Assembly: GCF_024323335.1 (NCBI RefSeq)
Contig: NC_066584.1
Location: 424,166,319-424,230,318, forward strand
DNA length: 64,000 bases
Origin: Lathyrus oleraceus
Taxonomy: Eukaryota > Streptophyta > Magnoliopsida > Fabales > Fabaceae
Reading direction: 5' to 3'
A program made the translations under genes and the position numbers. Shown here in pieces: positions 47,572 to 59,971 of this stretch (its first letter is position 1; each line of letters begins with the position of its first letter). Under the pieces are notes generated by a model. That model was given only the letters and a program-made list of their open reading frames with translations. It made no database searches and was not told the origin of the DNA.

Positions 47572-48230
47572 TTTTAATCCAAAAAAATGGGACTTTCACC
47601 AAAACTCTTTAAATATTTTTCTATTCCATATTCTAAATTAAAATTATTTTTTGGATTAATTTTGATATTTTTCATGAATTAAATGTTTTTGTGCATATTT
47701 TTAATTGTTTAAAAATACTTCTGACTTTTTAAAAATCATGAAATATTTTTTCTAAGGTCCTTTGACCTTGCTTGACCTAGGATAAATCTCTTGGCCATTT
47801 ATTTGGTATTTTGAAGAGATTTTAGGTTTTGACCAAATAAAATTGTATTTTAATTCATTTTTAAATTGATATTTAAATGATTAAATGTGTAAAAATTGTA
47901 TTTTAATCCCAAAAATATGGGACTTTCACCAAAATTCTTTAAATATTTTTCTATTATATAATATGAATTAAAATTAATTTTTGGATTAATTTTGATATTT
48001 TTCATGAATTAAATGTTTTTGTGAATATTTTTAATTATTTAAAAATACTTATGACTTTTCAAAAATAGTGATTTTTTTTATCTAAGGTCCTTTGACCTTG
48101 TTCGACCTAGAATAAATCTCTTGGCCATTTATTTGGTGTTTTGAAGGGATTTTAGGTCTTGGCCAAATTAAAATGTATCCTAATTCACTTTTAATTGGAT
48201 TTTTAACTGTTTAATGTTTAAAAATTATGT
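47572..48230 (+). repeat. Tandem duplication, about 330 bp, in Ogre-B LTR
   Basis: Two direct copies, each starting TTTTAATCC(C)AAAAA.ATGGGACTTTCACC and running through CTAAGGTCCTTTGACCTTG and CTCTTGGCCATTTATTTGG. The unit is about 330 bp. Ogre-A LTRs have one copy. The copies differ at scattered sites, so the duplication is not very recent. Confidence 0.85.
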
Positions 48231-50399
48231 TGAGCCATTTTTATGGTCTTGTGATGTTTGAATTTCTATTTGGGCCTATTTCAATGTTAATTTGACTTTT
48301 GTTTGGTCAAAACCATTAGATTTTAGGGATTGATGAAATGTACGTTTCATCTCCCAAAATGAATGGATGGTTTTGATTTGATGAAGTTCGTCCCATGATC
48401 AATTTGTGTTTCTATATTCCCCTCCCTCTTCATCTTCATCCCTATTCTTTCCCATTCCCTCATTGGACCAATGAAATCTCTAATGTCTAAAGGCTAATTG
48501 GTTGATCAATGACCTTGTGTCAGATGAACCAATACAAGTATGACTGAGATAGGTCTCTCCCTTTTAATCTTTTCTTTTAGTGTGTGGTATGTTTTAGGAG
48601 TTTGGTTCTTCATACCAAATCTCTAACATGCATTAACACCTAAATTTTTATTGCCCGACCTCAGATAGTTGTGACTTCTACATAAGTCCAATTACGATTG
48701 CTTAACAAAGAGCTAAATTTGACCCTCAAGGCATAGCATTATAATAAGTGGGATTGTAAGTCTCCCATTCTTCATGGAATTGTTTGGAGACTTGATCTTT
48801 TTTCCTTCCATGGAAGCTAGTGGCATACTTGTTGAATTATCCAAGTTGGAGCCCTTCTCATGGAAGATGTCTTGGTTCAAGGATCTATACTTGTGAATGA
48901 ATGGTTGAGTGTTCTCCAAAGAATGACTTAATCAAATTAAAAAATCACCATTGACACTTGGCTAACCTTTGACTAGCATTTGACTAATTCTTGTTAATAT
49001 TGCTTTACTTTCAAGTCATTTACTTTATGCAATTTAAATTTTAGTCATTTAGCATTCATTGTCTTTTTACATTTCATATAACTTGTTTATGTTTATGTCA
49101 TTTTCACTTTGCTCATTTGAGCATATCTTGTGATTGTATATATTATTTGTATGTTTTAGTTTTGTCTATGGTCTTAGGACCTTAAAATACCTAATAACAA
49201 CAAAAACCCTAAAAAACATCTGGTGGACTGTTGATCTTGATCTGAACTTTTGGACTTAGGATTAGGCAACATTCCATATGCAAAAGGACTTGGCCAATGC
49301 CAACATTCCAAGACTGAGTTATTGTGAACTAAGCCTTCATCTAAAGCAAGCCTTGGGATTTGTTTGAATTCATCTGCTACTCTCTCTTTGTGCTTAATTG
49401 TTATTTTGATATTGTGTCTGATGCTTTGTTCTGAGTTGATCAAGGAATAATTCATCTGATACATGCGAAGACAAAGAAGACTGCTAGTTGTGGGAATTGC
49501 TTTCTTGGATGTGGCTATCTTTATTTGATGCCTTAATCTTCATGATGTCTGGATATTGCTAATTGCTTATTGATTATTGCTTGATTCAAAGTCAAAAGGG
49601 AAAGTGGTTTTCTATATGACATTCTTGTCTATTGGATTGCATTCCATTTGTCAGATCTTTTCAACTCTTAACTTTTAAATTTATGCTTAGGATAGCCTAT
49701 TCATCTCCTCCCACTTCTTAAATTTCAAAAAAATATCTCCCCCTTTTCAAAAACTTTCTTAGTTTGTGATTTCAAACTTAGACTTTGTTTTAATGATTAG
49801 AAACTTTGGCCTTATGCCGATGATTTTTCAAACTTTTTCTTAATCAAATTTGTAAATAAAATTAATCATATTGACTTAAAATTTCAAAAGACAAAAAGAA
49901 CTAACAACCCCATTCAAACTTTTGGCCCTTTGTGCCTTTCAAGTTAAACTTTTGTTAAAAGCAATCCACCAAATCATTTGAAATTTTTACCACGAACTAC
50001 GAGGTTTTGATTCCTCATTTTTATGTTGGTACGTAGGCACAAGTTTGAAGGTCTTGTCAAACACAAAAATATAATCTATGAATTCTTTTCTCATCCCCAC
50101 ACTCTATTTTTCTCAAACATCTTTTATACCAAACACATATACACACATAAAAAAGGGCTCCCTATGAGTACCTAGGACACTTTGGGTGCTAACACCTTCC
50201 CTCTGTGTAACCAACCCCCTTACCTGTAATCTCTGACATTTTATTAGTATTGATTTGAAAACTTCTTATCTTTGAGTTTTGTTCGTACTTTTTCCCTTTT
50301 CCTTTGGAAACACTAAAAGCGCGGTGGCGACTCTGGTTTTATTGATGTCAAGCCTATCCATAACTTGATGGTCATGAATTTACCGCTAGAGAAATTAAG

Positions 50400-50417
50400 T
50401 GGCGACTCTACTGGGGA
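50400..50417 (+). promoter_or_regulatory. Ogre-B primer binding site
   Basis: TGGCGACTCTACTGGGGA, 9 bases after the LTR end. It differs from Ogre-A's PBS at one base (TAC against TGC). Confidence 0.8.
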
Positions 50418-51257
50418 GTAGTCCTCAGTGGGTTTAGCCTACTTTTTTATGTGTATATTTGTATATTTGTTTGTGTGATATAATCTGTCGGTTGTGCTTG
50501 GTGATCTCTGAGTGGTAAGATAAGTTCTAACCCGAACTTGAGTGCAATTAAGATATGAGGATTGTATAGTCATGTTCAACTTGTGTGGATTAGTCCTTAA
50601 CAAGTTGGCTTAAGACCCATCTACTTAGTGGAGACCCTTTTGGAGTTATTGATGTCACACAAGTTATTTGTGGATAGGCATTACTTTCTTTGATTTGGGG
50701 TCCGAGAAGCCGAGGACCGTAGAACATTTAACCCAACTTAGCATATTTAGGACGTAGTGCGGAGACTATTCAGGTGTAGACCTGATAATAGTTGTTACGC
50801 GATACTACACTCAAACGAGTTTCTCTTGAGAATATTATGGGTTGATGAGTTAGTCATCCTAACATATAATATTTGATAGATGGGATTAAGACTCTGGGCA
50901 CTTTTATAGAACATGATCTACAGGTTTTTATCCTTAGTACACTCCTTTGGGATGGTTCTTAACCCGACTCCATGCTCGTGACTTGCAACAAACCCTTTGA
51001 TTCTCAGTTGATCCGATCAAGTCTCATAAATATCAATGGAACATGGGTGTTGATAAGGTGAAAACCATAATCCACCAAAATGAATGATTGATCTTGATAA
51101 TGACTTGATCCATCCCTTGACCTTTGTTTGTGTTTTCCTTGTGTGTGATCCCTTGTGTGTGATTGTTGCATTCATGCATACATGCACATCATAACATTCA
51201 TCACAAAAAAGTAAAATTTCAAGGAACTAAGGTCTTATTGGAAAATATTTTCAGACC
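50418..51257 (+). other. Ogre-B leader
   Basis: Untranslated leader of about 840 bp matching the Ogre-A leader in the same order. No coding frame is supported. Confidence 0.6.
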
Positions 51258-52721
51258 ATGGATTGTGGGCGAAAGAACACTAAGAAGTACGGTTTCAGAT
51301 GTCCTGATTTGAAAGATCTAAGGAAGTTATCATCTTTTGTACTAGACCCATTGGACTTCAAGCAACGTCATGGGAAGATTTTGTCCTTATTATATGTTGA
51401 TGTGGTTGAAGGACTTCTGAGTGTTTTGGTTCAGTTCTATAATCCTCTCTACCAGTGCTTCACTTTTCCTGATTATCAGCTTGTACCTACGTTAGAAGAG
51501 TATTCCCATCTCTTGGGTATACCCGTATCTGAAAAAGTACCCTTTAGTAGATTAGAGGAGATTCCCATATCTCATATTATTGATGAAGCTCTTCATATGA
51601 AGAAATCTGAGATTGATGCTCATTTGGTGAAGAAAGGAGGTATTCTTGGGTTGACTTCTGAGTTCCTCATTGGTAGAGCTACTGTTTTTGCTCAAGTCGG
51701 GAGCATGGATGCTTTTGAAGCCATAGTTATATTTCTCATCTATGGTTTATCCTTGTTCCCTAACATTGACGATTTTGTTGATGTTAACGCTATTAGAATC
51801 TTCTTGATTAGGAATCTTGTTCCTACTCAGTTTGGTGACATGTATTTCTATTTGCATCTGAGGAATTCTAAAGGTGGTGGGACTATTTTGTGTTGTGTTC
51901 CTCTTCTGTACAAGTGGTTTGTTTCATACTTGCCTCAGACGCCTGCTTTCGTGGAGAACAAGCAATGTCTACGGTGGTCCCAGAGACTTATGACTCTCAC
52001 TAATGATGATATTGTTTGGTATGATTCTGAATTTATTAGTGTGGATATTATTGACAATTATGGTGAATTCTCTAATGTACCTCTTATTAGTACACACGGA
52101 GGAATAAACTACAACCTTGCTTTGGCTCGTCGTCAACTTGGGTTCCCCTTAAGAGATAAACCTAATAACACTCAGTTAGAAGGTTTATTCTATCAAGAGG
52201 GTAAAGATCCCAAACATTTGAAGTAGAGGATGGTACATGCTTGGCATAATGTGCATAGGAAAGGTTACACTATTTGGGTGAAGAAGAGAGCTTTAGAGCT
52301 GAAGATGCCGTACACCTGTGAAAGACCTATGCCTATGGTTATGGCTGAGCCATTAACTCTCCCTAACCAAGATATAGAGGAGTTGGAAGACGCACTTTCC
52401 AAGATGAAGCAAGAGAAGGATATGTGGTAAGAGCGGTTCCATGCTTTGAGTCGAAAGCATGAAAAGTTGCAACTTGAGTAGAAAGACAGGGATATGCTTA
52501 TTGAGATTCTTGAAGACCGAGCAGTGAAGAGACAGAGAGAGCCATAGGGTTTATCTTCGTCTAGCATGCCTCAGCCTTTCGGTGCTTAGAAGAAGATTGT
52601 TGAGCAATTAGTTCTTGAGAAGGCTCAGATGAAGACCTCTTTTGAGTCCGAGATTCGATGCATCCGAAGGAAGTATGCACCCATAGCCAGATCATCTGAT
52701 GCAGTTGCTAGGGATCCTTAG
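51258..52721 (+). pseudogene. Ogre-B ORF1 (plant-mobile-domain-like)
   Basis: Single frame from MDCGRKNTKKYGFRCPDLKD to ARDP* at 52721, with about six in-frame stops; the first 322 codons are open. Motifs as in Ogre-A: QLVPTLEEYSHLLGIPV, VDVNAIRIFLIRNLVPTQFGD, CLRWSQRLMTLTNDDIVWYD, ALARRQLGFPLRDKPNN. The C-terminal third is a coiled coil (IEELEDALSKMKQEKD on). It lacks 15 residues that Ogre-A has after WHNVHRKG, an in-frame deletion. Several stops replace Gln or Trp (LK*RMVHAW against LKQKMVHVW). It lies about 230 bp before gag. In Ogre elements this protein's role is unknown. The resemblance to plant mobile domain proteins is by motif only. Confidence 0.75.
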
Positions 52722-52950
52722 GATGATAGTTTCCTTTTCTCTTGTATTTGTATTTTGGTTTTTGAAATTGAACTCAGTGTAATCTTTCCAAATTTTATGA
52801 ATAAAAAGAGATTTTATGGTCAACTGAATTGTTATTATTATTATTTGAATATTTATTTGCGAATAAGACTTCATATGTTCCTTGAAATTAAAAACAATAA
52901 AAAACATTACATTTCATGCATCATTTGCATAACAGGTTTTCTTCCGCCAG
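52722..52950 (+). other. ORF1-gag spacer, possible splice acceptor
   Basis: Non-coding. Just before gag is a stretch shared with Ogre-A (catgcatcatt.gcataa.cag|gttt; cut at 52936/52937) that resembles the acceptor of the known Ogre intron (cattatgcag|gttgg). Confidence 0.35.
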
Positions 52951-55900
52951 ATGTCTTATCAGTTCTTCTTCTGTGCATCAGCCAAGCTGAGTCACCGATG
53001 CAATACTCACGCTAATCAACCAGGGATCATGGAGCATCTAGAGCAAGAAAACCGAGAGCTGAAAAACGAGATCTCCATATTAACATCACTGATGGAATCT
53101 GTGATTGCTGCATATAATCAATCTTCACCAACTCCCGTAACTCCTCCTCCTTAAAAGACTGTTATTTCTGAGGTTGCTACCTCGACTGTTTCGGTTGTTG
53201 CTTCCAGTTAGTCCATGCTTGTTAGATTCCCTTAGGGAATGCCACCCAATTTTATGCCATAAGGGTATGCACCCATATTTGTTTCTATACCGGCATCTAG
53301 CCCGGTCATGTCAATGCCTCCTCCGATTGTTCACACTCTTCCTCGTGTTGAGGATACTATTTACCATTCTGAGCCGTCTGAGGGCCCAGATGTATATTAG
53401 AAGATGGATGAAATGAAAGATCATTTCCTTGAGCTGCGTAAAGAGCTGAAAACCCTGAGAGGGAAAGACTTATTTGGGAAGAGTGTTGTTGAACTCTGCC
53501 CAGTCCCCAATGTTAAGATCCCGGTGACGTTCAAGGTCCCAGACTTTGAAAAGTACAAAGGGAATACTTTCCCGCTAAGCCATCTTGTGATGTACGCCAT
53601 AAAAATGTCTACTTCGACTGGTAATGATCAATTACTCATTCATTATTTCCAAGACAGTTAGACTGGAGCTACCTTGAGGTGGTATATGGGTTTGGACAGC
53701 GCAAGCATCCGTACTTTCAATGACTTAGGTAAGGCCTTTTTCAAGAAATATAAGTACAACATGGATATGGTGCCTGATAGAGACCAATTGAGGTCTATGT
53801 CTCAAAAGGATAATGAGACATTCAAAGAATATGCTCAGAGATGGAGAGAGCTTCTTGCCCAGATAAGTCCACCTCTTGAAGAGAAAGAAATGACAAAGAT
53901 ATTCTTGAAGATATTGAGTTCGTTTTATTATGAATGTATGATTGTGAGTGCCCCCAATGACTTTACCGAAATGGTAAACATGGGGATGCGGCTAGAAGAA
54001 GGAGTCCGTGAAGGACGTTTGTCTAAGGAAAAAGCATCAGCCAACAAGAAATATGGTGGGAGTTTCTCCAAGAGGAAAGAGGGAGAAACTAATTCAGTAT
54101 CAGTGGGGAGGAAGAGGAGACCTCATGTCAGAAAGAGTTCTCAACCTCGTCAACAACAACATCAAGTTTCTTCAGTAATTCCGCTTTTTTTCTAACAATT
54201 CCAATCATTCAGTTTCGATTCAGCAACAACAATAACATCAACAACCGCAACAAAGAACCACCACCACCAACAACAACAATCATCATCAACAAAAGTTTGA
54301 GAGGAAGAAGGTCTCCTTTGACCCTATTCATATGACTTATATAGAGTTACATCCATCATTGGTCCTCAAGAATCTAATTCAGCCGAGAAATCCTCCGCAA
54401 ATCCCTGAGCCACTGCCATGGTGGTTCAAACCTGACCTTCATTGTGCTTTTCACCAGGGAGCCCATGGCCATGATATAGATAACTTCTACCCATTGAAAT
54501 ATGAAGTTCAGAAGCTGGTAAAAAGTGGAATGGTGTCCTTTGAGGACAGAGCGCTAAACGTGAAAGCCAATCCATTGCCTGCTCATGGTAATGCTTCTGT
54601 CAACATGGTGGACGGCTGTCCGGGGAATTTCCGAGTACTTGATGTGTGACGTATCCGTAGTTAGTTGGTGGAAATGCATAGAGCTTTGTGTTTAATCAAT
54701 GACTATGAGCATGACCATGATGGTTGTGCAATCTGTAGCGTGAACCCCCGTGGGTGTATAGTTGTCAAGAGAGATATCCATAAGTTGATGGGTGAGAATG
54801 TAATCCAGATTCAACAGTCGAGGGATATAGATGATGTGAATGTGATTGTGCCATTGTTTAAGACCCCTAAGCGGGTAGTTATTCAATTTGATAGTAGCAG
54901 CAACAACAATGTCAATATATCGGTATCGCCGTTGGTTATACGGTTAGCGGGCTATGTCCCGTATGCATCTGATAAAGCTGTGCCATATAAGTACAATGCC
55001 ACAATGATGGAAGATGGTCAAGAGGTTCCTCTACCAGTCACATATTTAATGGTGAATATTGCAGAAATCATAAAGGTGACCCGTAACGGTCGTGTGTTCA
55101 GTCTCGTGTTTCTAAAGGTTGTGGAAGATGTGTCAATGAGTAAGAAAGTAGAGATTCTAGTGGTGAATCCAGTTAGTGCTCCAACGTGTCAGTCTGGTGA
55201 ATCCAGCAAGTTGAAGACTAACGATGATGATGAAGTGTTAAAGTTGATAAAGAGGAGTGAATTCAATGTGTTAGAGCAGTTGCTCTAGACTCCATCAAAT
55301 ATCTTCGTGTTGTCGCTGCTGATGAATTCTGAGGCACATAGGGAGGCATTGCAGAAAGTGCTAGAGCATGCTTATGTTGAGCATGATGTGATTGTGGATC
55401 AGTTTGACCATATTGTTTCCAATATTACTTCCTGTAATAATTTGAGTTTTTGTGACGAAGAGCTTCCCGAGGAAGGCAGAAATCGCAATCTAGCACTCCA
55501 TATTTCAATGAGCTATAAGGAGGACACTCTGTCCAATGTATTGGTCGACACATGGTCATCTTTGAATGTGCTGCCAAAATCAACATTGTCAAGACTCTCC
55601 TATCAAGGCTTCCCAATGAGGTACAATGGTGTGGTTGTCAAAGAGTTCGACGATTCTTGTAAAAATGTCATTGGAGAAGTGGACCTTCCAATGACGATAG
55701 GTCTGAGTGATTTCCAAATTACTTTCCAGGTAATTGATATCCACTCAGCCTACAGTTGCTTGTTGGGAAGGCCATGGATTCATGAAGCTGGAACAGTGAC
55801 GTCTACTATACACCAGAAGATGAGATTTGTGAAGAACGACAAGCTTGTTGTTGTTGGTGGAGAGAAGGAATTATTGGTAAGCCATCTGTCATCTTTCACG

Positions 55901-56293
55901 TATGTTAAAGCCGAGGAGGAGGTTGGAACGCCGTTCCAAGCCTTATCTATTGCTGATGAAAGGAAGAAAATTAGGACACCCATGTCTTCTTTGAAAGATG
56001 CTCAAGAGGCTATTCAAGCTGGAAATATTGATTAGTAGGGTCGTGTTGTGGATATCGCCGAGAACAAGAACATAGCCGGATTGGGATTTCAACCAGGGTC
56101 ATTCAACTCCAAAGTCAAAGTTATGCAACCAATGTCCCGCAGTGGAGGGTTCATTCATGGGAATGATCAATACTCAACTGCCATTATTGAAGATAGTAGT
56201 GATGAAGATGAAGCTTGCGCCAACTTTGTGACGCACCCAGACTTGCAACAATTGGGTTGTTATTGATGTTCTTGTTGTCATTCATCGTTCTAT
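52951..56293 (+). pseudogene. gag-pro: Ogre-B gag-protease (exon 1)
   Basis: Starts MSYQFFFCASAKL, with coiled coil EHLEQENRELKNEI. An in-frame stop sits at TPPP* (53152-53154), the same codon as in Ogre-A, followed by more stops (SS*SM, FP*GM, MP*GY, VY*KM), most at Gln codons. The gag core is FEKYKGNTFPLSHLVMYAIK, RWYMGLDSASIRTFND, YAQRWRELLAQI and SAPNDFTEMVNMGMRLEEGVREG. A frameshift near 54190 changes gag frame to protease frame. CAFHQGAHGHDIDNFYPLKYEVQKLV and CEHDHDGCAIC-like residues follow. The protease reads VLVDTWSSLNVLPKSTL, with the catalytic Gly replaced by Trp, then YSCLLGRPWIHEAGT. Another frameshift lies near 56236, shortly before the intron. Not functional. Confidence 0.88.
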
Positions 56294-56553
56294 GTAATTT
56301 GTTTTTTTATTATTTTGAAAAAAAATCCTTCTCTTATGCCTAAGAGAGAAGTGAACATTGTTGGGCATTTTTATTATTATCATCAATAAAACCCAATTTT
56401 ATTCATCCACATTTATGATGTTTTATTTTCACTTTTTTGCTTTTTCTGAAAAAGGTAATCATTAAAAACATAAATAAATAATAATCTTTCCATCTGCATA
56501 ATATTTGTTTGCACTCCACTTCTCTAAAATCAAAATATCAAATCATTATGCAG
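56294..56553 (+). other. Ogre-B intron between protease and RT
   Basis: Donor TTCTAT|GTAATTTG, acceptor TCATTATGCAG|GTTGGTT. 260 bp against 255 bp in Ogre-A, with the same borders; joining reads HRSM then LVPKPIEYND, parallel to Ogre-A. A CCCAATTTTATTC/polypyrimidine-like run precedes the acceptor. Confidence 0.75.
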
Positions 56554-59500
56554 GTTGGTTCCCAAACCCATTGAATACAATGATCTTATTCCCTCGCTAA
56601 ACTTTGATTTCCCTGTGTTTGAAGTTGTGGAAGAGATTGATGATGAAGAAGTATATGATGAATTATCCCGTTTGCTTGAGTACGAGGAAAAATCTATTCA
56701 GCCGTTTGAAGAGCATATTGAACTAGTCAACTTGGGTTCCGAAGATGATGTGAAGGAAGTCAAGATTGGGTCTCAACTATGTCCAGAAGCTAAGAAGGGG
56801 TTGATTGATCTTTTTCGAGATTATTCTGATGTGTTTGCTTGGTCCTATCAAGACATACTTGGGTTGGATTCTGAGGTTGTGGAGCATAGATTGTCGTTGA
56901 AGCTAGAATGCTTGTCGGTAAAGCTGAAGTTGAGAAGAACTCATCCTGATATGGCAGTAAAGATCAAAGAGGAAGTGCATAAGCAGATTGATGCTAGTTT
57001 TCTTGTAACCTCCGAGTATCCGTAGTGGGTGGCCAATATTGTGCTCGTTCCAAAGAAAGATGGAAAATTTCGCATGTTTGTTGATAATAGAGATTTGAAC
57101 AAAGCTAGTCCGAAAGATGATTTTCCTCTACCACACATTGATTTGTTGGTAGAAAGTACAACTAAATTCAAAGTATTTTCGTTTATGGACGGATTTTCCG
57201 GTTATAATCAAATTAAAAATGGTACCTGAAGATATGGAGAAGACCATATTCATTACACCCTAGGGAACATTCTATTATAGAGTGATGCCTTTCGGTTTAA
57301 AAAATATTGGTGCAATGTATCAGAGAGTTATGACCACTCTTTTTCATGATATGGTGCATAAAGAGATTGAAGTCTATGTCGATGATATGATTACCAAATC
57401 AAGTGATGAAGAAGAACATGTTGAGTATTTGTTGAAGTTATTCCAACGTTTAAGGAAATATAAACTCCGCTTGAATTCCAATAAGTGTACTTTTGGTGTT
57501 TGTTCTGGTAAGTTGTTAGGCTTTATTGTCAGTGAGAAGGGTATTGAAGTTGATCCTGCCAAGGTCAAAGCAATACAAGAAATGCATGCGCCCAAAACTG
57601 AGAAGCAAGTCAGGGGTTTTCTCGGCCGCTTAAATTATATCTCAAGATTCATATTGCATATGACTGCCACATGTGTACCTATATTCAAGCTTCTTCAGAA
57701 AGATCAGTCTTTTGATTGGACTGAAGATTGCCATAGAGATTTTGATAGTATCAAAGAGTATCTGCTTGAGCCTCCGATTCTGTCTCCACCTGTTGAAGGG
57801 AGACCTTTGATCATGTATTTGGCTGTGCTTGAAGATAGTATGGTTGTGTTCTTGGTCAGCAAGATGAATCTAGAAAGAAAGAATATGCAATTTACTACCT
57901 CAGTAAGAAGTTCACCGTCTGTAAGACTCGATATTCAATGCTTGAAAAGACATGCTGCACATTGGCTTGGGCTGCTAAGCGCCTGCGCCAGTATATGTTG
58001 AATCATACTACTTGGTTGATATCCAAAATGGATCAAATCGAGTATATTTTTGAGAAGCCTGCTTTAACTGGGAGGATTGTGCGTTGGCAGACGTTGTTAT
58101 CCGAGTATGATATTGAATACCGATCTCAAAAAGCAATTAAAGGTAGTGTCTTGGCTGACCATTTGGATCACCAACCGATCAAAGATTATGAGTCATTACA
58201 ATATGATTTTCCTGATGAAGAGATTTTGTACTTGAAGATGAAAGATTGTGATGAACCATTGCTTGAAGAAGGACCAGAACCTGGTTCTCGTTGGGGAATG
58301 GTATTTGATGGAGCTGTTAATTCGTCCGATAATGGCATTGGGGCAGTGATTATTACTCCTCAAGGCACTCATCTTCCGTTTATAGCTAGATTGACCTTCA
58401 AGTGTACAAATAATATGGCTGAGTATGAAGTTTGCATTATGGGGCTTGAAGAGGCCATTGATCTCAGAATCAAGTATCTTGACGTCTATGGAGATTTAAC
58501 TTTGGTTGTGAATCAGATCAAAGGTGAGTGGGAGATGAATCAACTCGGTTCAATACCATATAGAGACTATGCAAGGAGGATTTCAACTTTCTTTACAAAG
58601 GTTGAGTTTCATCATATCCCTCGAGACGAAAACCGGATGGAAGATGCTCTTGCAACATTGGCTTCAATGATTATGATGAAGTTCTGGAATGAAGTTCCCA
58701 ATTTGACTGTGATGCGTATTGATAGGCCAACTCATGTATTTGCTGTTGAAGAAGTCAAATGTGAAAAGCCTTGGTATTTTGATATCAAATGTTTCCTCCA
58801 AAGTCAGATTTACCTGCCTGGGGCATCTTTGAAAGATAAGAAGACTTTGAGAAGATTAAACGATAATTTCTACCTAAATGGTGATGTGCTTTATAAGAGA
58901 AACTTCGATATAGTTTTGCTCAGATCCATGGATAGACACGAAGCCGACCTGTTGATGACTGAAGTCCATGAAGGTTCCTTTGGTACCCATTCCAATGGAC
59001 ATGTTATGGCAAAGAAGATGTTAAAGGGCAAGTTACTATTGGCTAACAATGGAATCAGACTGTTGTAAGTTTGTGAAGAAATGCCATAAGTGTCAAATCT
59101 ATGCGGATAAGATTCATGTTCCTCCGACACTATTGAATGTCATTTCCTCTCCATGGCCCTTCTCCATGTGGGGATTTGGTATGATTGGTATGATTGAGCC
59201 CAAAGCTTCCAATGGACATCTTTTCATTCTAGTGGCTATTTATTACTTCACAAAGTGGGTTGAAGCGGCATCATATGCAAATGTGACCAAGCAAGTTGTT
59301 GTAAGGTTTATCAAGAACCATATTATATGTCGGTATGGTGTGCCAAGTAGGATCATTATTGATAACGGATCTAACTTGAACAATAATATGGTGGAAGCTC
59401 TTTGCAAATACTTCAAGATTACGCATCATAATTCTTCTCCCTACAGACCCAAGATGAATGAGGTTATTGAAGCTGAACATCAAGAAGATCATTCAGAATA

Positions 59501-59971
59501 TGGTTGTGACATACAAAGATTGGCATGAGATGCTCCCATTTACTTTGCATGGGTACCATACATCCATCCGTACTTCAACAGGAGCAACCCCTTTCTCTCT
59601 TGTTTATGGCATGGAAGTTGTGCTCCCCGTGGAGGTTGAGATCCCATCATTGTGTGTCTTGATGGAAGCCAAGTTGACAGAAGTTGAGTGGTGCCAGACC
59701 AGATATGACCAGCTGAATTTGATTAAAGAGAGGAGATTGACTGCCATGTGTCATGGTCAGTTATATCAACAGAGAATGAAGAAAGCTTTTGATAAGAAGG
59801 TTAAGCCTCGTGTGTTTAGAGAAGGTGACCTCGTGCTCAAGAAGATTCTATCTTTCAAGCCTAATGCTAGGGGAAAATGGACTCCTAATTATAAAGGCCC
59901 ATATGTTGTTAAGAGAGCCTTTTCAGGCGGTTCTTTGATTCTTACAACTATGGATGGTGAAGAGTTCACTC
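56554..59971 (+). pseudogene. pol: Ogre-B pol exon 2: RT, RNase H, aRNase H, integrase
   Basis: A linker (FEVVEEIDDEEVYDELSRLLEYEE) leads to EYP*WVANIV (stop 57023-57025, the same codon as in Ogre-A). RT follows: KKDGKFRMFVDNRDLNKASPKDDFPLPHID, FSFMDGFSGYNQI, then a frameshift from an extra A at about 57220, and catalytic YVDDMITKS (about 57376). A missing G at about 57845 restores the first frame. RNase H: YSMLEKTCCTLAWAAKRLRQYM, then SVLADHL. Archaeal-type RNase H: MVFDGAVN, NNMAEYEVCIMGLEEA, VYGDLTLVVNQIKGEWE, then HIPRDENRMEDALA (about 58300-58670). Integrase: KCHKCQIYADKIHVPPT. The first Asp site reads WGFGMIG, not WGIDMIG. The second Asp is kept (IIDNGSNLNNN). Further frameshifts are near 59030 and 59470. 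It ends at GEEFT where copia is inserted. Confidence 0.9.

Larger units (their letters stand above)
45403..50390 (+). repeat. Ogre-B 5' LTR (about 4.99 kb, 5' truncated)
   Basis: Similarity to Ogre-A's LTR begins at about 45403 (ACCAAAATACGAAAAATATG), about 180 bp into the LTR; the TGTAAGACCCC start is missing. It ends ...TTTACCGCTAGA at 50390, where Ogre-A ends CTCTACA. It is longer than expected because of a 330 bp tandem duplication at 47572-48230. No gene inside; the frames at 46106-46564 and 48713-49464 are accidental. Confidence 0.88.
45403..59971 (+). mobile_element. Ogre-B: Ogre-type element, 5' truncated, split by copia
   Basis: Plus-strand relative of Ogre-A. It has a 5' LTR lacking roughly its first 180 bp, then PBS, leader, ORF1, gag-pro, intron and RT-RH-aRH-INT up to GEEFT, where the SIRE-type element inserts (59971/59972). 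The integrase tail, 3' UTR and 3' LTR should follow that element outside the window. It has more stops and frameshifts than Ogre-A. Confidence 0.92.
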
